Source: Megamonas funiformis (GTDB lineage: Bacteria > Bacillota > Negativicutes > Selenomonadales > Selenomonadaceae). From it: 64,000 bases of DNA. This document shows, piece after piece, positions 1-8,236 of this stretch. Below the pieces are notes generated by a model that was not told where the DNA came from, made no database searches, and worked only from the letters and a program-made list of their open reading frames with translations. The first letter of the stretch is position 1. Every line of letters starts with the position of its first letter. The position numbers were made by a program, and so were the translations under genes. The stretch covers positions 1,625,292 through 1,689,291 of the forward strand of contig NZ_CP048627.1 in NCBI RefSeq assembly GCF_010669225.1, read 5' to 3'.

Positions 1-42
1 TTAATATAACTTCTTGCATCAAAAACAGCTCTTTTCTCAATA

Positions 43-873
43 TCAATTCAAATAAAAATTAACAGGAACATTCATACTAATACTTTCACCTAAACCATGA
101 CTAAATGGACATGCACTATATACTGCATTTAAAGCAGCCTTATCTAAATTCCCATTAACGCTAGAAACTACACCTGCACTGATTAAATTTCCATTTGCAT
201 CAATAGTTACATTAATAATTACTGTGCCTTGCTGATTTAATCTAACAGCTGCATACGGATAAGATTTATGATTTTCCACAGCTTGAGCAAATCTACTTGC
301 TACACTATATCTATCTTCTGTAACATTTGCTCCGCCACTAGCTCTTCCATTATTGCCACCAGCCATGCCTTCTGCTGTGCCACCACTTCCACTGCCACTG
401 TTTTTATTTTCGCTACCAGAAAAATTCTCACCATCTCCCTGACCAATACCGTCACTGATTACTTGCGTATCATCTTCTGATATTGTATTTGTTATATTAT
501 TGGAAGCTGGTAAAATTCCATCTTCTGCACTAATTTCATCTTTTTCAATCTGCTTATTTTCTACATTATTTATTTGTTTTATATCTTTATTTTGATTTAC
601 TTCATTATTTTTATTCCTGATATTTTGATTATCATTATCACTATTATGCTTAAAAATATTTTCTATATCTCTACTAAATGAATTGAATGATGATTTTTCT
701 TGAACTTTTGCTATCTGTTCTGGTGTGTCCGCTAGATTGACTGTAATCAATTCTTCTTTTGGTCTTTGTATCTCCTGATGAAAGCCTGCTACCACAGCAC
801 CAATAGTTATGACTACTATAAAATGAAAAACAAATGATATTGAAAAAGATTTTTTCCAAATATGCTTTTTCAT
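43..873 (-). CDS. tonB: TonB energy transducer (iron-associated set)
   Basis: This is a TonB-type periplasm-spanning protein that carries the energy of the ExbB-ExbD proton channel to outer-membrane receptors. It has one N-terminal membrane segment (about residues 9-31). A long Asn/Asp- and Gly/Ser-rich linker follows (about 60-190), in place of the Pro-rich linker of enteric TonB. The C-terminal TonB fold (about 200-276) contains a YPYAA motif and ends in NFYLN. The ATG lies 3 bases after the exbD stop, so it is the last gene of exbB-exbD-tonB. The operon promoter carries a Fur box, which suggests service to iron-chelate or haem receptors; no receptor gene lies next to it here. Confidence 0.9.
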   Translation of the reverse strand: MKKHIWKKSFSISFVFHFIVVITIGAVVAGFHQEIQRPKEELITVNLADTPEQIAKVQEKSSFNSFSRDIENIFKHNSDNDNQNIRNKNNEVNQNKDIKQINNVENKQIEKDEISAEDGILPASNNITNTISEDDTQVISDGIGQGDGENFSGSENKNSGSGSGGTAEGMAGGNNGRASGGANVTEDRYSVASRFAQAVENHKSYPYAAVRLNQQGTVIINVTIDANGNLISAGVVSSVNGNLDKAALNAVYSACPFSHGLGESISMNVPVNFYLN

Positions 874-876
874 TGA

Positions 877-1278
877 TTATTTCTCCTGAGTAGCTATGGA
901 TAATTTGGTTACACCTGCACTCTTGATTTCATCCATCACTTTGATTACTTTTCCATGTTCTACATTCTCATCAGCTCTTAAAATCACAGGAGTATCTGCT
1001 TTATCAGCTAATTGTTCCACTCGTGGTTTTATTTCTTCAATGCCCACCACAGTATCACCTATACTGATTGTGCCATCTTTCATTAGTGTAATAGCCACTG
1101 GCTTTGGTGCTTCTTGATGACTAGAAGATGCTACTGGCAAATTCACAGGCATAGATTTTTGATAAACCATTTGCAAAGTGCTAAATAAGAAAAACACCAT
1201 CAAGAAAAATATAATATCTATCATCGGTATAATCATCAATCGTGGTGGTCTTGCCACGCGATTACTACGTATATTCAT
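877..1278 (-). CDS. exbD: ExbD/TolR family biopolymer transport protein
   Basis: This is the proton-channel partner of ExbB and TonB in the inner membrane, 133 aa, the usual size for the family. It has a short cytoplasmic N-terminus, then the conserved PMIDIIFFLMVFFLF transmembrane segment with the essential membrane Asp (about residue 21), then a periplasmic domain. The start follows the exbB stop by 2 bases, so the genes are probably translated together. The paralogue at 25584-25997 has the same layout, with PMIDIMFFLLVFF. Confidence 0.93.
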   Translation of the reverse strand: MNIRSNRVARPPRLMIIPMIDIIFFLMVFFLFSTLQMVYQKSMPVNLPVASSSHQEAPKPVAITLMKDGTISIGDTVVGIEEIKPRVEQLADKADTPVILRADENVEHGKVIKVMDEIKSAGVTKLSIATQEK

Positions 1279-1280
1279 TA

Positions 1281-1895
1281 TTATTTACCTCTTGCCTTAC
1301 TAATCACTACAGTACAAACATTTTCTACATCAGTTAAAACACTATCTAAGCGATTACTAAAATAGCTATGCACAATCAAGGCTAGCACGGCTACACAAAG
1401 ACCAGTAGCTGTCGCAATTAACGCCTCACCTACACCACCAGTGATTAATGCAGGATTATCACCAGCAACATCTAATACTTTAAAAGAACTAATCATCCCC
1501 ACCACTGTACCTAATAAACCTAACAGTGGAGCCATTGTAACAATAGTATCTAAATAATTTAAATTTCGTTTTAACCCATTTGCTCTAACAGAAATATATT
1601 CCTCAAAACTTTCCTTCATTGACATTGGACACTCACGATATTTTAAACCTATCGCCAATACATCACTGACAAAGCAACGATTATTAGCACATACTTTTTC
1701 TGTTTCTTGCCAATTACGCTCTTTAGCTAAAGCTAAAATTTGTTGAGCCATATCTTTATTATCGCCACAAGTCCTCTTATAATAGATAAAACGCTCAATA
1801 CCAATAGCAACAACTAAAATAGAACAAGCTAAAAGTGGATACATCACCCAACCACCATGATGAAATAATTCTAATGCACTAATAATAAAATCCAA
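1281..1895 (-). CDS. exbB: ExbB/TolQ/MotA family proton channel protein
   Basis: This is the inner-membrane channel component that uses the proton gradient to drive TonB. It has three membrane segments, with the family signature around TMAPLLGLLGTVVGM and the final GGVGEALIATATGLCVAVLAL. I chose the TTG at 1895 because an AGAAAGGTG ribosome site sits just upstream and because the paralogue at 24979 also begins with TTG at the matching position (204 and 202 aa). A longer reading frame runs back to 2003, but it crosses a leader hairpin and adds residues the family lacks. It is the first gene of the operon. Confidence 0.9.
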   Translation of the reverse strand: MDFIISALELFHHGGWVMYPLLACSILVVAIGIERFIYYKRTCGDNKDMAQQILALAKERNWQETEKVCANNRCFVSDVLAIGLKYRECPMSMKESFEEYISVRANGLKRNLNYLDTIVTMAPLLGLLGTVVGMISSFKVLDVAGDNPALITGGVGEALIATATGLCVAVLALIVHSYFSNRLDSVLTDVENVCTVVISKARGK

Positions 1896-1941
1896 TTTAA
1901 ACGCACCTTTCTCTAAATAATAATCTTCATTAAAAAGATAA

Positions 1942-2037
1942 AACTCCATAGAATAAATCCAAAATAAAATTTTCCTATGCTCTACATAAAAATAAATACA
2001 CACAAAAATTTTATTTAAAAATATATTCTATGGAGTT
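1942..2037 (-). repeat. Long nested inverted repeat in the exbB leader
   Basis: Two nested perfect inverted repeats lie between the Fur-box promoter and the exbB ribosome site. The outer arms are 14 bp (1942-1955 with 2024-2037, AACTCCATAGAATA). The inner arms are 12 bp (1962-1973 with 2005-2016, AAATAAAATTTT). In RNA they would form one long hairpin with small internal loops. There is no U-tract directly after it on the minus strand, so it does not look like an ordinary terminator. It could be an mRNA-stabilising or translation-controlling structure, or a small MITE-like insertion. Confidence 0.6.
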
Positions 2038-2067
2038 CTAGACTCTCTTTTAAAAATTACATAAATA

Positions 2068-2096
2068 ATTATATTGAAAACAATTCTCATTGTCAA
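2068..2096 (-). promoter_or_regulatory. Promoter of exbB-exbD-tonB with embedded Fur box
   Basis: On the minus strand there is a -35 TTGACA (2096-2091), a 17-base spacer and a -10 TATAAT (2073-2068). The stretch GACAATGAGAATTGTTTTC (2094-2076) matches the 19-base Fur consensus at 14 positions and fills the spacer, the classic place for iron-dependent repression. The sequence is seen directly; control by Fur is inferred. Confidence 0.75.
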
Positions 2097-2130
2097 ATAT
2101 TTTATGAACAATTTTTAAATCTATTCAATT

Positions 2131-2976
2131 TTATTTTTTAGTACATTCTAACCATTCTTGATAAATATACTCTTTCAATCTATCAAAAGTATCACTATCT
2201 TTTTTACCTACAGCTTTTCCTTCAAATTCTGTAGCACGAATACACAAATCACCAGAACTACTTACAATTACTTCATCAGCATTGATTAATTCATCTACTG
2301 TAAAAGGTCTTTCTTCTACTTCAATATTCAACGCTTTACATGCTTTTAATAAATGCGCTCTAGCAATACCAGGTAAAATATATTCATCAGCAGGATGAGT
2401 GATGAATTTCTTATCTTTGATTATATGCACATTACTATGAGCACATTCTGTAACTATATCCCCGCGATGAAATACAGTTTCATCACAATTATTTTCCTTA
2501 GCATGTTGATAAGCTACTACACTAGGAATTAAATTCAAAGTCTTAATATTACAATGCAAAAATCTTGTATCTTCCATAGAAGTCAATTTGTATTCTCTAT
2601 CTTTATCAGTTATTTTTTCTGGGCAAATTGTTATCCATAAATTAGCTTTTTGCTCTTTATCATAATTATGACTTCTAAGCCCATTACCGCCACGAGTAGC
2701 TTGCCAATATACAAACAGTTCATCATCATCTAATTTTTGTACTAATTCATTCAATAAATCTTTTAAATACTCTTTAGTAAAACCTAAATTGATATTTAAC
2801 AATCTAGCACTATTAAAAAATCTATCAACATGTTCATCAATAGCCATGGTTTTATAATTTCTAGCGCAAGTGGCATCATATACACCATCGCCAAACCAAT
2901 GGGAACGATCTGACATAGGTATCATTATTTTATCAATTTCATCATATTTTCCATTATAATAACCTAAAGTTTTCAT
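2131..2976 (-). CDS. Aminotransferase class IV (D-amino acid aminotransferase-like)
   Basis: This is a PLP-dependent fold-type IV transaminase, 281 aa. It opens with YYNGKYDEIDKIMIPMSDRSHWFGDGVYDATCARN, typical of D-alanine aminotransferase and branched-chain transaminase relatives. The PLP lysine is probably in EQKANLWI or QHAKENNCDETVF; the latter, with the YQHAK motif, fits the family best. The C-terminal ITHPADEYILPGIARAHLL segment fits the cofactor-phosphate region. The family is certain; whether the substrate is D-alanine/D-glutamate or another amino acid cannot be read here. It is monocistronic, facing the exbB operon with about 35 bases to the exbB promoter. Confidence 0.85.
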   Translation of the reverse strand: MKTLGYYNGKYDEIDKIMIPMSDRSHWFGDGVYDATCARNYKTMAIDEHVDRFFNSARLLNINLGFTKEYLKDLLNELVQKLDDDELFVYWQATRGGNGLRSHNYDKEQKANLWITICPEKITDKDREYKLTSMEDTRFLHCNIKTLNLIPSVVAYQHAKENNCDETVFHRGDIVTECAHSNVHIIKDKKFITHPADEYILPGIARAHLLKACKALNIEVEERPFTVDELINADEVIVSSSGDLCIRATEFEGKAVGKKDSDTFDRLKEYIYQEWLECTKK

Positions 2977-2997
2977 AAAAAATCTCCTTTAATTAGA

Positions 2998-3060
2998 CAA
3001 AGACCCGAAGATTACTATTAAAATATATACACAAAATTAATAGAATTCTTCGGGTTTTTA
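2998..3060 (-). terminator. Hairpin between the small unknown gene and the aminotransferase
   Basis: The arms ACCCGAAGA and TCTTCGGGT (with further partly paired ACTATT/AATAG inside) form a strong stem in the gap. The tail on the minus strand is only moderately U-rich (CTTTG), while the plus-strand side has GGTTTTTA. It probably terminates transcription of 3071-3304 or acts as a partial attenuator. Confidence 0.5.
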
Positions 3061-3070
3061 TTTCACTAAA

Positions 3071-3304
3071 TTATGCTTCTTGCGCTTCTTGTTTGCAAAT
3101 AACAACAATATCTTTTATTTCAGCACGGAAAAAATCTGCTACACGATATGTATTGCTTTCATAAAAAGAAATACAATCAGAACCAGGTAAAGATGTAGCA
3201 TCATGATCTCTAAAAATTGTAGGTTCTCCTACATATTCTCTACCATCATTACAAATAACTCTTACAATGTGACCTTTGTATTGTTTAAAATCTTCATTAA
3301 ACAT
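3071..3304 (-). CDS. Small conserved-looking protein of unknown function
   Basis: This protein has 77 aa and no signal peptide or membrane segment. It reads as a small beta-rich domain (YKGHIVRVICNDGREYVGEP near residues 9-28, then two charged strands), which faintly recalls Sm/LSM or SH3-like folds; that resemblance is only impressionistic. The ATG at 3304 sits 9 bases behind AAGGAG. A TTG two codons earlier would be too close to the ribosome site. A hairpin follows the stop. I do not recognise the function. Confidence 0.65.
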   Translation of the reverse strand: MFNEDFKQYKGHIVRVICNDGREYVGEPTIFRDHDATSLPGSDCISFYESNTYRVADFFRAEIKDIVVICKQEAQEA

Positions 3305-3380
3305 GCACAATCGCTCCTTAAAACTTTGATTATTATAATTTTACCTTATACCATCTTTATTATCAACTATTAAACAATTA

Positions 3381-3408
3381 TTTACAATATTTTATAATTT
3401 AGTATAAT
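3381..3408 (+). promoter_or_regulatory. Promoter of the Crp/Fnr gene
   Basis: A -35 TTTACA (3381-3386), a 16-base spacer and a -10 TATAAT (3403-3408) precede the Crp/Fnr gene. A short inverted repeat, TTGTTTTTCCAACAA, lies between the -10 box and the ribosome site (around 3420-3434) and could be an operator or a leader hairpin. Confidence 0.6.
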
Positions 3409-3445
3409 ATTATATACGTTGTTTTTCCAACAAAGGAGTAGTTTT

Positions 3446-4105
3446 ATGCAAAAATATTTAGATATACTCAAAAACTCAGCTTTATTTTCTGGCATTGATA
3501 CAAAGGATTTAATCAATATGTTCAAATGCCTTTTGATGAACATAAAAACTTATGAAAAAAATTCTTATATACTCAAAGCCTCTGAACCACTCGTTGAAGT
3601 AGGTATAATTTTAAAAGGTAGAGTAAATATCATCAAAGAAGATTATTGGGGCAATCGAACAATTCTCACTACGCTTTCAACAGGCGATTTATTTGGCGAA
3701 AGTTTTGTTTGCACGAATATTAACAATAATTGTTTTAGCATTGTAACTGCTGAAAAAGCTGAAATTATGTTTTTAAACTATCAAAAAATAACTTCACCTT
3801 GTCAATTTGCATGCAATTTTCATTCAAAAATTATTCAAAATATGCTTTTACTCATAGCTAAAAAAAATATACAATTAACAACAAAGATAGACCATTTAAG
3901 CAAAAAAACAACTCGTGAAAAAATCTTATCCTATCTATCTAGCGAAGCTTTAAAAAATAATAATAATTCTTTTACCATTCCCTTCAATAGACAAGAACTT
4001 GCAGATTTTCTTTCTGTTGAAAGAAGTGCTATGTCTGCTGAATTATCACGCATGCAAAAAGATAAACTAATTACTTATCACAAAAATAATTTTACTTTAT
4101 TATAA
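3446..4105 (+). CDS. Crp/Fnr family transcriptional regulator
   Basis: This is a DNA-binding regulator of 219 aa. The N-terminal cyclic-nucleotide-binding-like beta barrel covers about residues 10-125 (VGIILKGRVNIIKEDYWGNRTILTTLSTGDLFGES). A dimerisation helix follows, then a C-terminal winged helix (about 150-219, PFNRQELADFLSVERSAMSAELSRMQKD). It has three Cys in the sensor domain but no Fnr-type N-terminal Cys cluster, so oxygen sensing by a 4Fe-4S cluster is not supported. The ATG at 3446 follows AAAGGAG. An unknown gene follows 35 bases downstream and may be co-transcribed. Confidence 0.88.
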   Translation: MQKYLDILKNSALFSGIDTKDLINMFKCLLMNIKTYEKNSYILKASEPLVEVGIILKGRVNIIKEDYWGNRTILTTLSTGDLFGESFVCTNINNNCFSIVTAEKAEIMFLNYQKITSPCQFACNFHSKIIQNMLLLIAKKNIQLTTKIDHLSKKTTREKILSYLSSEALKNNNNSFTIPFNRQELADFLSVERSAMSAELSRMQKDKLITYHKNNFTLL

Positions 4106-4140
4106 TTTTTATTAAATGATTAAAATTTAGGAGTAATCAC

Positions 4141-4728
4141 ATGTTTAAATCTTTACGTTGGCTTATAAAATTTAGAAAAAATTTCCAAAATCTAAAAAAA
4201 CATTATCAAATAATCATCTATGCTACTAAAAAAGACTTTGCTTATTATCAAAAAAAACAAAGTTTAAGCGATTATCAAATAGAAGAAGTGCTTTTTTATA
4301 TAGCACGAATGCAAGATTATCATCAAAAAATCTCATCTATGTCACTTCTTCAAGCTGGCATCACTAAAAATAGAGATTTTCAAACTTATATCGGTTTATT
4401 AAAAAAAAATATGTTTAAATGCAATGAAATTTTAATGATAGGCGCTCGCCATGAATTATTGAGATTTCAACAAGATATAGATTTTCTAATCAATGATAAA
4501 AGCCATGATTTATTCAAGCACCTAAGCCCAGATATTCAAACAGCTTTTATTAATATTTATAAATTAACACATAACACCATAAAATCTATAGATGAAAACA
4601 ATTTAAGAAATTTTGCTCAATATAAATATAAATTAGATATATTTCTAGAAAAACTTAATAAACGCCTATCTCCGCAAAAATATAATACACTTTTCAACGA
4701 AATCAACAGACTTCAACAAAAATCTTAA
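4141..4728 (+). CDS. Helical protein of unknown function, next to Crp/Fnr
   Basis: This is a predicted all-helical soluble protein of 195 aa, rich in Lys, Gln, Asn and Tyr, without a signal peptide or membrane span. GGAG lies 8 bases before the ATG. No family motif is recognised. It shares its direction with the Crp/Fnr gene and is closed by a clear terminator at 4778, so the two genes probably form one unit. The helical content suggests a binding or scaffold protein, but nothing shows a function. Confidence 0.7.
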   Translation: MFKSLRWLIKFRKNFQNLKKHYQIIIYATKKDFAYYQKKQSLSDYQIEEVLFYIARMQDYHQKISSMSLLQAGITKNRDFQTYIGLLKKNMFKCNEILMIGARHELLRFQQDIDFLINDKSHDLFKHLSPDIQTAFINIYKLTHNTIKSIDENNLRNFAQYKYKLDIFLEKLNKRLSPQKYNTLFNEINRLQQKS

Positions 4729-4777
4729 CTAAAAAATTAAAAACTAAATATATAATCAACTAAATAATAAGTTTGTA

Positions 4778-4807
4778 AGAAGTAACTATATGTTACTTCT
4801 TTTTTTA
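4778..4807 (+). terminator. Rho-independent terminator
   Basis: The stem AGAAGTAAC / GTTACTTCT with a TATAT loop is followed by a run of T. It closes the Crp/Fnr and unknown-protein unit. Confidence 0.85.
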
Positions 4808-4831
4808 TGCAGATTTTATCGATTTTTTCTC

Positions 4832-4876
4832 TTGACTTCAATATAATTTAATGTATAATAATTGGTACTACCAATT
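4832..4876 (+). promoter_or_regulatory. Promoter and palindromic operator of the FadR-type gene
   Basis: A -35 TTGACT (4832-4837), a 16-base spacer and a -10 TATAAT (4854-4859) are followed directly by the palindrome AATTGGTACTACCAATT (4860-4876) over the expected start of transcription. GntR/FadR proteins typically bind TNGTnnnACNA-like sites, and TTGGTACTACCAA fits. The position predicts self-repression of the regulator and lrgAB. Confidence 0.75.
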
Positions 4877-4900
4877 ATTTAAATAGATAGGGGTACACAT

Positions 4901-5578
4901 TTGGAAGATAGAGGTTATATCTTAGTTTTAGAATATATCAAGGAATTAATCATTTCTGGTAATCTCAGTGTTGGTGATAAACTCCCTACTGAACGCAAAT
5001 TATCTGAAACACTTTCTCTAAGTCGCAATACTATCCGTGATGCAATTCGCATTATGGGAAGCATGGGTTTTATTGAAAGCCGTCAAGGTTCTGGCAATTA
5101 TTTATCTAATAAAATCAGTGGCAATATCTCCGCCACTATAAATTTCATGTTACTTTTAGAGCAATCTAATTTTACTGAAATCAATCAAATCAGACGTGCC
5201 ATTGCCTTAGAATGTTTTCGCCATGTTTTTACAAAATGCACTGATAGAGAAATAAAATTGCTACAAAAAGTAGTAACAAAAATGGAGCAATGTCATCGTG
5301 AAAGCCACTATGACAAATTATTTCATGATATTATTTTACATATCTCTCAAAACAAATTAATGATTAGCATGATGAATGCACTTTCTAACGTATGTTGTAC
5401 ATTAATTGATAATATTTTTTCCAGCGCTACAGCTGAAACCAAAAATACAATTATCAATTCACACAAAGAAATTCTAAATTGCATCATCAATCGCAATGAA
5501 TTAGCTGGTTATGCAGCTATTAATCACCATTACGATTTAGTTGATAAAGAAATATTAAAATGGAAGGCGGTTCTTTAA
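4901..5578 (+). CDS. GntR/FadR-family transcriptional regulator
   Basis: This is a DNA-binding regulator of 225 aa. The N-terminal winged helix (about residues 5-70) contains LSVGDKLPTERKLSETLSLSRNTIRDAIRIMGSMGFIESRQGSGNYL, a textbook GntR motif. The all-helical C-terminal FCD domain (about 85-220) keeps candidate metal or ligand His residues (FHDIILHIS, NSHKEIL, INHHYDL). The start is TTG behind AGGGG. It lies directly against lrgA, and the operator at 4860 suggests self-control. FCD regulators such as PdhR and LldR sense pyruvate or lactate; since LrgAB-type proteins are linked to pyruvate transport, pyruvate is a reasonable guess for the ligand. Confidence 0.87.
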   Translation: MEDRGYILVLEYIKELIISGNLSVGDKLPTERKLSETLSLSRNTIRDAIRIMGSMGFIESRQGSGNYLSNKISGNISATINFMLLLEQSNFTEINQIRRAIALECFRHVFTKCTDREIKLLQKVVTKMEQCHRESHYDKLFHDIILHISQNKLMISMMNALSNVCCTLIDNIFSSATAETKNTIINSHKEILNCIINRNELAGYAAINHHYDLVDKEILKWKAVL

Positions 5579-5944
5579 GTGAAATTACTTGAACAATTTG
5601 GTATTATCTTAACTTTAACTTTTATCGTTGAAACTTTTAAGGAACTCGTTCCATTACCTGTTCCCTCTAGTGTTTATGGCTTAGTTTTAATGCTTTTACT
5701 TTTAAAATTCAAAATTCTAAATATCTCTGCTATCAAAGATGCTAGTAAATTATTAATCGAAACTATGCCTATCATGTTCATTCCTGCTGCTGTTGGACTT
5801 TTAAATGCATGGAATGTAATTCGTGATTTATTAATTCCTTTGACCTTAGTAGTAAGCTTAACTACTGTTATTGTAATGGTTATTTCTGGTCATATAACAC
5901 AATTTATTATTGTATCTAGTAAGAAGAAAAAAGGAGCTTGCTAA
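5579..5944 (+). CDS. lrgA: CidA/LrgA family membrane protein
   Basis: This is a small holin-like membrane protein of 121 aa with four predicted membrane segments. It has the family pattern ELVPLPVPSSVYGLVLMLLLLKFK, then KDASKLLIETMPIMFIPAAVGLL. It starts with GTG immediately after the regulator stop, behind AAGGCGG. The LrgA/LrgB pair was first described in murein hydrolase control, and related pairs (PftAB in Bacillus subtilis) act in pyruvate transport. Which role applies here is not shown by the sequence. Confidence 0.88.
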   Translation: MKLLEQFGIILTLTFIVETFKELVPLPVPSSVYGLVLMLLLLKFKILNISAIKDASKLLIETMPIMFIPAAVGLLNAWNVIRDLLIPLTLVVSLTTVIVMVISGHITQFIIVSSKKKKGAC

Positions 5945-5948
5945 TTAA

Positions 5949-6644
5949 ATGTTACAGGATCTTATCTTTAATTCAGCTTTATTTGGTTTGATTATTAGCT
6001 TATTAGCCTATGAAATAGGTTTGCGCATAAAACGTAAATTAAAAATTGCCATTTTCAATCCTTTGTTAATAGCAATAGGTCTTATAATCATTTTTTTAGT
6101 AACCTTCGATATTGATTATGAAGAATATAATCGAGGCGCTAAATATTTAGGTTATTTATTAACACCAGCTACAATCTGTCTTGCTGTTCCTTTATATGAA
6201 CAACTAGAAGAATTGAAAAAAAACGTAAAAGCTATCATGGCTGGTATCATTTCTGGTGTAATCACTAGTATGAGTTGTATTTTAGCTTTATCTATTTTAT
6301 TTAGCTTTAGTCACACAGAATATGTAACACTTTTACCAAAATCTATCACAACTGCTATAGGTATTGGTATATCTGAAGAATTAGGTGGTATCGTTACTAT
6401 CACTATTGCTGTTATCATCATCACTGGTGTATTCGGCAATATGACTGCTGAATATATCTGCAAAGTATTTAAAATTTATGAACCTGTAGCTAAAGGTGTA
6501 GCAATCGGTTCATCTGCTCATGCTATGGGAACTGCAAAAGCAATTGAAATGGGCCCTATTGAAGCTGCTATCAGTAGCTTAACTATTGCCGTAGCTGGTA
6601 TTGTTACTGTAATTGCTGTTTCATTCTACGCAACTTTATTATAA
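5949..6644 (+). CDS. lrgB: LrgB family membrane protein
   Basis: This is the partner of LrgA, 231 aa, with about six membrane segments. Family motifs are [35 protein letters not shown] and [25 protein letters not shown] near the C-terminus. It begins 4 bases after lrgA behind AAGGAG and is followed by a strong terminator. The three genes form one regulator-transporter operon. Confidence 0.9.
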   Translation: MLQDLIFNSALFGLIISLLAYEIGLRIKRKLKIAIFNPLLIAIGLIIIFLVTFDIDYEEYNRGAKYLGYLLTPATICLAVPLYEQLEELKKNVKAIMAGIISGVITSMSCILALSILFSFSHTEYVTLLPKSITTAIGIGISEELGGIVTITIAVIIITGVFGNMTAEYICKVFKIYEPVAKGVAIGSSAHAMGTAKAIEMGPIEAAISSLTIAVAGIVTVIAVSFYATLL

Positions 6645-6667
6645 ATTTTAAAATTTATAATAAAACA

Positions 6668-6709
6668 AAAAATAACACCTTAAAATAATCTTTTAAGGTG
6701 TTATTTTTT
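6668..6709 (+). terminator. Rho-independent terminator after lrgB
   Basis: The stem AATAACACCTTAAAA / TTTTAAGGTGTTATT has a short loop and is followed by T residues. Confidence 0.88.
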
Positions 6710-6713
6710 CTAT

Positions 6714-7705
6714 ATGATGAATTGTCAATCCAAGTGCGACACTTCTTTTAAAAATAAATTAAATGGATTATCCCAATTTAAACATTTTCTTGGTCTACTA
6801 TTTAATAATATTAATTTTTTTATTAAATCATCATTAGATATTTTTCCTAAATCTGTTTTCTTTGGATAATATTCTCTTAATAACCCATTTGAATTTTCGT
6901 TACTACCTCTTTGCCATGCTGCATAAGCATCTGCAAAATATACTTTTATATTTAATTTTTCTACTTCTTTGTAACATGCAAATTCTTTTCCTCTATCTGT
7001 TGTAAATGTTTTTAATGCCTTTTTGGGTAGTACTTTCACTAACTTTTTTATTGCTTTTAGCATAGATGGGGCTGTTCTATCTTTTATTTTTATTGCCACA
7101 TAAAATCTTGTTTTTCTTTCTACAAATGTTGCTAAACAAGCCTTAGATTTTCCTCTACTAGATACTATGATATCTAACTCCCAATGTCCAAAAGTTTTTC
7201 TACTTTTTACATTTTTGGTCTAGTTGTAATAGTGAAATACCTTTTAATTTACCAATATAAATCCAGTTATAAATAGTTTTAAAGGAAAGTTTATCATTTA
7301 AAAGTGCATTAGAAATCTGTTCTGGAGACCAATTTTCATGTAATTTTTCAGAAATAAGATTAGAAAAAACATCATTATATTTACTAGAGTGAGAAGAATT
7401 TTTACGACGTTTAAGATAGTTATTGTAGGCAGATGTAGAGCAATAATTATTTTCAAATTTATTACGAGAAAGTTCTCGAGCAATAGTAGAATGATGACGA
7501 TGTAAAAATTTAGCAATAAAACGAGTAGAGTAACCTAAGATAGAAAGAACCTCTATACGAATACGTTCAGATATGGTAAGATGATGATAGCTCATTATGA
7601 ATTTTCCTTTCGTGTAGGTTTGGTGTGGTAACTTTATTTTACATGAAAATTCATAATGAGTTTTTTATTTTTTTAGGTGTCGCACTTCATTATACAATCC
7701 ATCAT
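6714..7705 (-). mobile_element. Degenerate IS30-family insertion sequence
   Basis: The element is about 990 bp and carries a disabled IS30-type transposase on the minus strand. Its ends are inverted repeats: ATTGTCAATCC then AAGTGCGACAC on the left (6721-6742), and the same with ATTGTATAATG on the right (7677-7698, reversed). A further ATGATG lies outside both ends, so the true borders are uncertain and no clear target duplication is seen. The element is shorter than usual for the family, as expected from the internal loss in its transposase. It sits between lrgB and the B12 region. Confidence 0.8.
6725..7595 (-). pseudogene. IS30-family transposase, frameshifted and internally deleted
   Basis: The N-terminal part (7595-7200) has the helix-turn-helix start MSYHHLTISERIRIEVL and the WSPEQI segment. 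The C-terminal part (about 7210-6725) keeps FGHWELD, DRGKEFACY, WQRGSNENSNGLLREYYPK and thus most of the DDE core. The two parts lie in different frames, offset by one base at about 7205. The roughly 20-30 residue stretch with the RFNIG...RPKEV motifs that normally joins them is missing, so the cause is a deletion and not only a single-base slip. It is almost certainly inactive. Confidence 0.85.
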
Positions 7706-7732
7706 TTAAATATTGTATACTTATATTTTTAG

Positions 7733-8236
7733 TTAATTTTTATATTTTGAATTTATTATATTTATATTTATTTCACCGATTACTTTTTGTTTATCAATAA
7801 TTTTTACTTTTCCTTGAGAAATATTATATTGATGAATATCTTCATTTGGTAATCTTAATTCTAAATTCAAAGGTATAATATTCTTTTTATTTTTTTCAAG
7901 CTCATCTTCTGGATTTAATTTTGGCCAAATTCCTTTTTTAGTACCTTGAGATACTATTACATCTAACTTTTCAGTTGTATATGAAAGATTTCTTGCATTT
8001 TTATCTACTTTTATACGTAAATATACACTAACTATATTAGGTTCAATGTAATATTTTACTATTCCCATATTATTAATATCAATTGTACAATCTGTAATAT
8101 AATTTTGTGTTAAATCTATTTTTTGATAAACTTTATCTGATTTATTTTCATCAGTGAATTTCTCTAGCATAAACATTGCTAATATAGTTAAAATCACTAA
8201 GACTATACTTATAATTTTTCGATTAAATTTGTTCAT
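7733..8236 (-). CDS. Membrane-anchored protein of unknown function (end of B12 unit 1)
   Basis: This protein has 167 aa, with one N-terminal membrane segment (about residues 8-24) and a predicted beta-rich extracytoplasmic domain. I recognise no family. Its start overlaps the preceding Cys-rich gene by 14 bases, which suggests translational coupling. It is the last gene of the unit that begins at the riboswitch near 18.05 kb. The neighbourhood hints at a part in corrinoid handling at the membrane, but nothing in the protein proves it. Confidence 0.65.
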   Translation of the reverse strand: MNKFNRKIISIVLVILTILAMFMLEKFTDENKSDKVYQKIDLTQNYITDCTIDINNMGIVKYYIEPNIVSVYLRIKVDKNARNLSYTTEKLDVIVSQGTKKGIWPKLNPEDELEKNKKNIIPLNLELRLPNEDIHQYNISQGKVKIIDKQKVIGEININIINSKYKN

